From Apium graveolens (taxonomy: Eukaryota; Streptophyta; Magnoliopsida; Apiales; Apiaceae): 64,000 nucleotides of DNA. This document shows, one piece after another, positions 58,022 through 64,000 of this stretch. Numbering within the stretch: position 1 is the stretch's first letter; each line of letters begins with the position of its first letter. The notes below the pieces were generated by a model. That model was not told the DNA's origin. It ran no database searches and saw only the letters and a program-made list of their open reading frames with translations. A program made the position numbers and the translations under genes. The DNA is taken from contig NC_133647.1 in assembly GCF_009905375.1 (NCBI RefSeq), forward strand, positions 173,520,790 to 173,584,789, given 5' to 3'.

Positions 58022-59782
58022 CTACCATCTTGCATTGTTCTTGGCCTTGTTCTCTCCGTACAATCGAAACAAACTAAAAGCTGAAATTGCGGAGAGTATC
58101 ACCATGCTAAGGCTCACAAGCACAGCGCTCGCAATTCCTTCCCCGATTTGGTTACAGAATTTTCCATACATATTGCAGATCTTCATCCACTGCAATGCCG
58201 GCTCTCCTAGTTTTGCAAACAATGAACCTTGTGTGGCTGATGCAGTTGCTGCTAAGCACAAGTATGTCATCATCTGCATCATTGCACCGCAAAATTAACA
58301 TAAAATGGTTTAAGATAGCAAAATAATTTCACAACAACTTGGGTAATCAAAGCATGTTTGGTAAGAATGTACAACCAACTGGTCAATAATAGTTGGTTGA
58401 GAACAGATGTTCATTTAATACTAGCAACTAAAACCAGCAACATATGTTACTATAAGTTTGGTAGACAGTATACTAAGTATGCATGTCAGATGTGTACACA
58501 TAGCTACTCCATTACAGAAAATAAGGTATGGTCTTTGTTGTGAGATTTGTGACTCTATAAATGTGGTCACCAGCAAATCCGAACTTATCAGAAACCTCCA
58601 TCAAAATTTTAGTTGAGCCTTCAATAAATGCTGGACTATTTAAGAATTGTCTACGCAGTATACTTACAGTTCAACAGTTAACTCAAAGATTTAATACTAA
58701 CATGGAGTCTGTTCATACCTTCTGTAGTACTCTTTCACTGGCAATTTTTGTGTGATTTCTACAAGACTACATGACCATGCATATGTTTCTATGATATGAT
58801 TTCCATCTATTTTATTACTCTTGCATATCGTTACCAACATTGTTAGTATTTGTTAAGTAATCGTTACCTTTTGTAATTAACCTTTTAAAAAATACCACAA
58901 ATTGCAATCACCGGTGTTTTTCTGCATTTTTTGCACTACGTAAGTAGTCTAAACTTTAAGCCCAACAAAATAGAACTACAACCAAAGTATACTAACAAGT
59001 AACAACAATAACAAGTAACAACAATACTAAAGTATACTAACAATAATCGTAAACGATACATAATCAACACAATTATGCATTGAATAGAAGTACAAGAAGT
59101 TATATGGAACTCTCAAATCTGAAATGGACACATTTTTGGTAGAACATTTTCTGAAACAAAGGGCCAAAAGATTGTGTACTGGGTTCCAAAGTCCACTTTA
59201 AGCCTTTAATGATGTTAACTTGTAAGTTGTACCCATGTAATTAAATAGAGGAGCCTCATATTTCAATTTCTCTCCTACCCCCATGAATCCCAATATCGGT
59301 TATGATCATTCAATTTTAGTAAACATTGTTAAATCTCTGAAACAGGCTAATTTTGGTAAATATGGGCCAATAGATCAAGATAGATTGTTAAAACTTAGTA
59401 ATTTAACAAGAAAAATTTTAGACTGAAAAACAGGAAGCAGGACGATTTAGTTCTGTAATTGTATGAGTTCGATTCTTACTCATCATCGTGTTATTGTGCT
59501 CCTTAAAAAGCTAAATGATGTACAAAAAAACAGAACCATGCTACAAATTGAAACATGTAGTGTGAACATTAGAACTTGAAGGATGAGTCCCCTGTAAGAG
59601 GATGATTATTAAGGTTTAATTACCTGATCGCCAGAAAAGATAGCCCAAGCCAAGGGCTTATTAAAGAGCACACTTCCTCTAACCATGCTCACTATACACC
59701 TCAACACATGTACCCCTGAGTAGGCTGCAGCTATCCCATTGGCTACCACCAAGAATCTGCCATCAACAATAACATTAGAGAA

Positions 59783-59828
<46 letters not shown>

Positions 59829-60054
59829 ACACAAGAGCTTTCATGTCTGTAAACTGAGCTTTCTTCTCCATTGAGAATATTTTTTTGACTTGAGTGTCAG
59901 TGCCAACAAGAACAGCAGTAACAAGAGCCAAAACACAAATTACACATCTCAATATCAACTCTCCAAGCTTAACTCTCCTATCAAACACCTTCATATCACT
60001 TCCATGATGTACTGCAACATTTCCAGGACTCACTCCAACTCCTAAATAACTCAT
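58022..60054 (-). CDS. CASPL2B: CASP-like protein, subfamily 2B
   Basis: Three exons: 60054-59831, 59756-59624, 58273-58022 (stop TAG), GT-AG introns of 74 and 1350 nt, 609 nt, 202 aa. The family opening [13 protein letters not shown] and closing [15 protein letters not shown] are recognisable. Four membrane helices lie at about residues 32-52, 75-94, 119-137 and 168-192. The conserved stretch [20 protein letters not shown] sits in the second extracellular loop before TM4. The length equals the family norm. CASP-like proteins are plant plasma-membrane scaffolds related to the Casparian-strip proteins; the 2B group has no firmly assigned role. ATG 60054 is supported by the family N-terminus. 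A (GA)n tract lies in intron 1 next to the donor. Confidence 0.92.
59784..59823. repeat. (GA)n microsatellite in CASPL2B intron 1
   Basis: About 40 bp of nearly pure GA repeats, ending 7 bp from the 5' splice site of a 74-nt intron, so it makes up more than half of the intron. Confidence 0.9.
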
Positions 60055-60178
60055 GATCTCTTCCTCTTTTTCCCCCTATTTTATATACAATTTACAAATT
60101 ATATAAGATGGGAGAAAACAAGAGAGACAAAAATGTCAAGGAGTGAAATGCAATACAATAAAATCCACATAGCTCCCC

Positions 60179-60188
60179 TATTTATATA
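60179..60188 (-). promoter_or_regulatory. TATA box of the CASPL2B gene
   Basis: The minus strand reads CTATATAAATAGGGG, 125 bp upstream of the ATG. A strong plant TATA match. Confidence 0.7.
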
Positions 60189-60189
60189 G

Positions 60190-60688
60190 ACTCTCCTAGC
60201 TACCAACCAATATTTGTTCTTTTTTATAATTTGTTTTTTTGCAATTATTTTATAACCACTTTAGGATTTTAGATATCTGGTGGTAGGGCTTTGCTGAAAG
60301 AATTTAATGTGCATGCGTACTTGCCCTGTGACAATGGTCTTCAACAAAATTTATTTTAAGGATGATCCAAGCTCAAATCTGAAATTGGAATCCTATACAA
60401 ACTTGCAAAGATATTTTGGACCTTGTTAATATTTTATCTCCAACTCGAGAAACGCTTAGCAAAAATATCTTATGTGGCAAATATTATATATAATTTGGGT
60501 AAATTGTGAAACTCCACCATATAAAACTTTCAGTTAAAATTATAGCCAATATCCCCGTCTTTGCCAAATTTATCGAATCTGTCAAGAGGTATAACAAAAC
60601 TGTAAATATAATTTTTGCGTTATAGCGAATTCCGTTAAAGCACATCAACTTACATATTCAGCAAAATTTACATAATCATTAATTTATA
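60190..60688. other. Upstream region of CASPL2B
   Basis: AT-rich. No further element or frame recognised before the Stowaway MITE. Confidence 0.4.
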
Positions 60689-60958
60689 CTCCCTCTGTCC
60701 CAATCTTTTTTTTACACTTTCCTTTTTGGGATGTCCCTTCCGATTCTTTAAATTTCAAAATTTTCCAAAAATTGTAAAGTTTTTATAATATAAAAAATAA
60801 ACCCATCCACTGCTTACCTCCGCTGTACCCACTTTATACATAAAATATTAATTGGTCCACCACTTTACTCACCTTTTTAACTTTTTACCACTATTTTATC
60901 ATTTTTCTTAATCTCCGTGTCCAAATCAAATATAAACAAATGGTTGGGACGGAGGAAA
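60689..60958. mobile_element. Stowaway MITE 2
   Basis: It is 270 bp with ends CTCCCTCTGTCCCAATC and TGGTTGGGACGGAGGAAA, flanked by TA (60687-60688, 60959-60960). It lies about 500 bp upstream of the CASPL2B TATA box. Confidence 0.85.
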
Positions 60959-60960
60959 TA

Positions 60961-62842
60961 TAATTTTAGCCAACTATGAAAACTAACATCAATAGAGATG
61001 CTCATACTAAGAATTTTACATATTTATCCCGTGAAGAGAGGACTCCTCGATAAATCGAAATATGGCCAACAGTAGTTTGAATGAGGATCTAAATTCTAAA
61101 CACTACACACAATGTATACTAGTACTAATCAATTATCCTATCAACTCCACTCGCACTAGTGTTAATATAGGGGTGTTCTACGTGATACTGTAAAATTAGT
61201 AATCAGTCGCATTATGTTTTGAGTTCGAAATGTCTTTATAGTTACAATGTATAGAGTTAGGGTCTACTTGACTCTGAGTTCGTGAACATTTATTTTGATT
61301 TTTTCACTTAACATATTAGATATCTAACTTAATTTTGATGAGGTTCGAGTTCTCGACCTCCTGTCGAGAAAAGTGGTCACTAATTTTGTCGATCTCCTGC
61401 TCGCAAGTTCATGAGCAGTTGATCATCGACAACTTGTACACATTACTTAAAAGTCCATAAATGTTACACAAATTTACACTCACGAACACTTCGTAGCAAA
61501 TTATACCGTTGCTTACTCATTTAGTTTGTTCACAAATGCTTAACGATAAGATTTCGCCTTCCTAAATTTCATCTATAAAATATGTGATAACAATCTGAGA
61601 TTAATATATATAATATAAGTGTGTGCGTGCGAATAATGTATGTGTAATAAATTGTGAATAAACTCTAAATCTGATAGGATATTATATAAGCTCGAGGAAA
61701 CGTGTGCGCTAAGCCCCGTGAAAATTAAATTTAGGAAAAGTAGTCCGTGATTATTCAGACCAATTTTCTGTTACATTCGTGTCCGCACGTCACACACGGC
61801 AAGCTCGAAAACTTCGCAAGACTCAGATTTTCCCTCAAAAGCCCACAATTCCCACCCTGCGCGCCCGCATAGATGATAACGTAACACATAGCGCCCACAT
61901 AGGTGATAATGTAACACATAACCAACATAAGTGAACACTACACATGTGTGTTGCTATTTAAAGGTACGGGAATTTCCTTTTCATTTCAATGTAAGACTTA
62001 AGAGTCACTAACAAACTTTTCGCCATCAAGAGAGCAATTTTGAATAATCATATCTCGTTTATTTTCAAGTCTTTTTGAGTGATTTAAAGTGCATCAGGAA
62101 ACTCTCTCTCGGAAAAGAACGTTTTTCAAGCGCGTGCACGCAACAATTATACACTTAAATTGACTTGATAATGTGGGGTTAGAACCCACATTTTCCAACA
62201 AAACCATTAGCATAAATTCCTTTAAAAGTCTATTGTTATTTGACATTAACCAAAATTTTCACGAATTTACTTATCATGATAATAATATAAATATATTTTT
62301 CATGGACATTAAACGAATTCGAATTAATCAAAATTACCGCAATCATACTCAATCGATCATTGCTCTAACAATATCATTGTGCTCAAAATTGTTTTCATTT
62401 ACAATTGGAGTTGAAATGAAATCAAAATTAGCTGAATCAAATGTTAATTGCCCGCAACTACAGTTCCGGCAGTGAATAACAGTCGAGTGGACACGTAAAC
62501 ATAGATCGGATGTGCGAATGCAAGAGGAAAGACGCGGAAGAACACATGTTGAAAGATGAGAGAGACAGCCATACATAACATTTAATGTAATCAAATCCAG
62601 GCAGTAAATACAGTCATAATTTAGCCTGACAATTGTTATCAATATAGACCTAAATATTATGACCATTTCCATTTTTTTAATTTCTGGGAAGGGGCAATAG
62701 TTCTTCTCCCAAGAACAAGGGAGGGATAAGGAGGACAAGTGTGCATTCTACATGTTACTAGTACTATTAAATCTACCATCTACTGTATTTATTATCCTCT
62801 CCTATGATCAGAATGTGTTAAAATCTAATTTTATAAATCTTA
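60961..62842. other. Intergenic region, possible LTR-like fragment
   Basis: At 61863-61925 a ~33-bp unit (ATAGATGATAACGTAACACA) is tandemly doubled. Around 61950-62200 are TATTTAAAGG, then GTCACTAACAAACTTTTCGCC and an imperfect palindrome GTGGGGTTAGAACCCAC, which might be the end of an eroded LTR or TRIM. I could not find a partner. Short frames near 62173-62738 are unsupported. Confidence 0.35.
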
Positions 62843-63025
62843 CACTCTCCGTCCCCTTTTATTTGTTCACAAATTTTTATTCACAAAAAAAAAGTTTTTT
62901 TTTAAAAAAATCAATAGAACTATATTGTCAATACACCACAAAAAAGATAAACTCGACAAGTAAAATGAGACTGAGGTAAAATACGTGAAAAAGACAAACT
63001 GGATAATAAAATAGGACGGAGATAG
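62843..63025. mobile_element. Stowaway-like MITE 3
   Basis: It is 183 bp with ends CACTCTCCGTCCCCTTTTAT and AAATAGGACGGAGATAG, flanked by TA (62841-62842, 63026-63027). Weaker inverted ends than the other two. Confidence 0.65.
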
Positions 63026-63027
63026 TA

Positions 63028-64000
63028 TTACTTAAATATTGTAAAAATACCATAGATGATTAATTGATCATATCGCCCTCTAATGATTCGATTTTCACTC
63101 GTCCGAAAATTACTAGAAAATAGATTATTATGATGTATAAAGTTCAAAATTTACTGAAGAAAATTATATTCCTCTATTGTGAAGAAAATTGTTTGCGGAG
63201 TGATTGAGGGAGGGGTTAGGTGTGCATTCTTGTGGTTGCGGCAACTGTATGCATCATTAATTCTTTATCTTCGAAAAGGCATGCAAATCATATCTTGCCT
63301 ATCTCGAAGATGTTCACTATGTTTCTATGCAACTTCAGTTAAGGAGCCGGGAGTTGGTTGATGTTTTATTATGTTAGGAGCATGCACCTTTTGGGATGAT
63401 GATCAAGTTGAACTTTTGGTTTCAAGAGCACTTTTTTTTTATTTAACAGAAAAAGTTGTGTAGTATAAAAAAAATTATATAAACCAACTATTAGGTGAGG
63501 TGTTACTCTGTGTCGACCTGATTGATTAGTGCTAGAGATAATCAGCTTTGATGGCACTTAAAGGGAATTCCATCTGTTGAAAAGAACCGGATAGGATACA
63601 TTTTATGATTTTTATCTAACCTTAATTATTAATCGAAAATGCTAATTGTAATTGGTAGTGTTGGTGAGTAACGCGTGTTTCCAAGATAGACTGGACCATA
63701 TTGAAGTGGTATAGATTAATGACAACTTTTGTGTTGTTACTTGTTAAGACTATAGCTCCTTTACTTCTGGACTTGTTTTTACATGAATATGGAAAATTTA
63801 TAGCCTAGCTATGCAGTTTTTAGCACATGCCCAAAAATCCATCTCTCCTTTCATCTATTTAATAAAAACTTGATAACTTTTGCCTCCATATCATGTTATC
63901 AACCAATTCAATATACACCCATTCCTAACTCTAAATAAGTTAAGGTATGAAATTTGATCCTTTTGATCGTGATAAGCCCAATTCATAGCTAACACCTTAA
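63028..64000. other. Intergenic, nothing recognised
   Basis: AT-rich DNA without a supported frame. Small frames at 63179-63361 and 63369-63557 show no family features. The window ends here. Confidence 0.45.

Overview
This window is nuclear DNA of a flowering plant, probably a eudicot. The evidence is short GT-AG introns, AT-rich intergenic DNA, plant-only gene families, and plant LTR retrotransposons, Helitrons, a CACTA element and Stowaway MITEs. Flavour of the repeats hints at an asterid (possibly Apiaceae), but that is only a hunch. No tRNA, rRNA or CRISPR was seen.

Positions 1-34231 are a stack of nested retrotransposons. From the left: a minus-strand Ty3/gypsy remnant with a long LTR and an initiator-Met primer site (1-5940); a decayed plus-strand Copia tail with its LTR (5941-8280); a diverged tandem array (8281-10007); and a minus-strand Tat-type Ty3/gypsy element whose 3' UTR was the landing site of a second, related, plus-strand Tat element. 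The inner element (11011-21605) is complete, with two LTRs, a perfect 5-bp target duplication (GTTTC), PBS, PPT and frameshifted gag-pol with an extra RNase H. Its 3' part holds an antisense gene with its own TATA box and two introns, plus two tandem arrays. After a 100-N assembly gap (22270-22369) comes a minus-strand Sirevirus-type Copia element (22370-34231) with 5' LTR, gag, pol and a long broken extra ORF. Its 3' LTR is not visible. It carries about 30 copies of a 9-10 bp motif (ATCCGTCGA/G), in its LTR, spacer and coding DNA.

Positions 34232-64000 are gene-bearing. Four genes could be modelled exon by exon with every frame closing: a NAIP1/At4g15545-like coiled-coil protein (+, nine exons, 331 aa), a basic coiled-coil protein of unknown function (+, four exons, 361 aa), a SERP1/RAMP4-like ER membrane protein (-, three exons, 63 aa) and a CASP-like 2B membrane protein (-, three exons, 202 aa). 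The second and third are convergent. They are unrelated housekeeping or structural genes, not a pathway.

Between them lie small elements: three Stowaway MITEs, a tRNA-derived SINE, two foldback elements, two Helitrons, and three copies of an unnamed polyadenylated retroposon. One copy is intact with target duplications, one was cut by the Sirevirus, and one was hit by both a CACTA element and a Helitron. The intact copy serves as an empty-site reference for those insertions.
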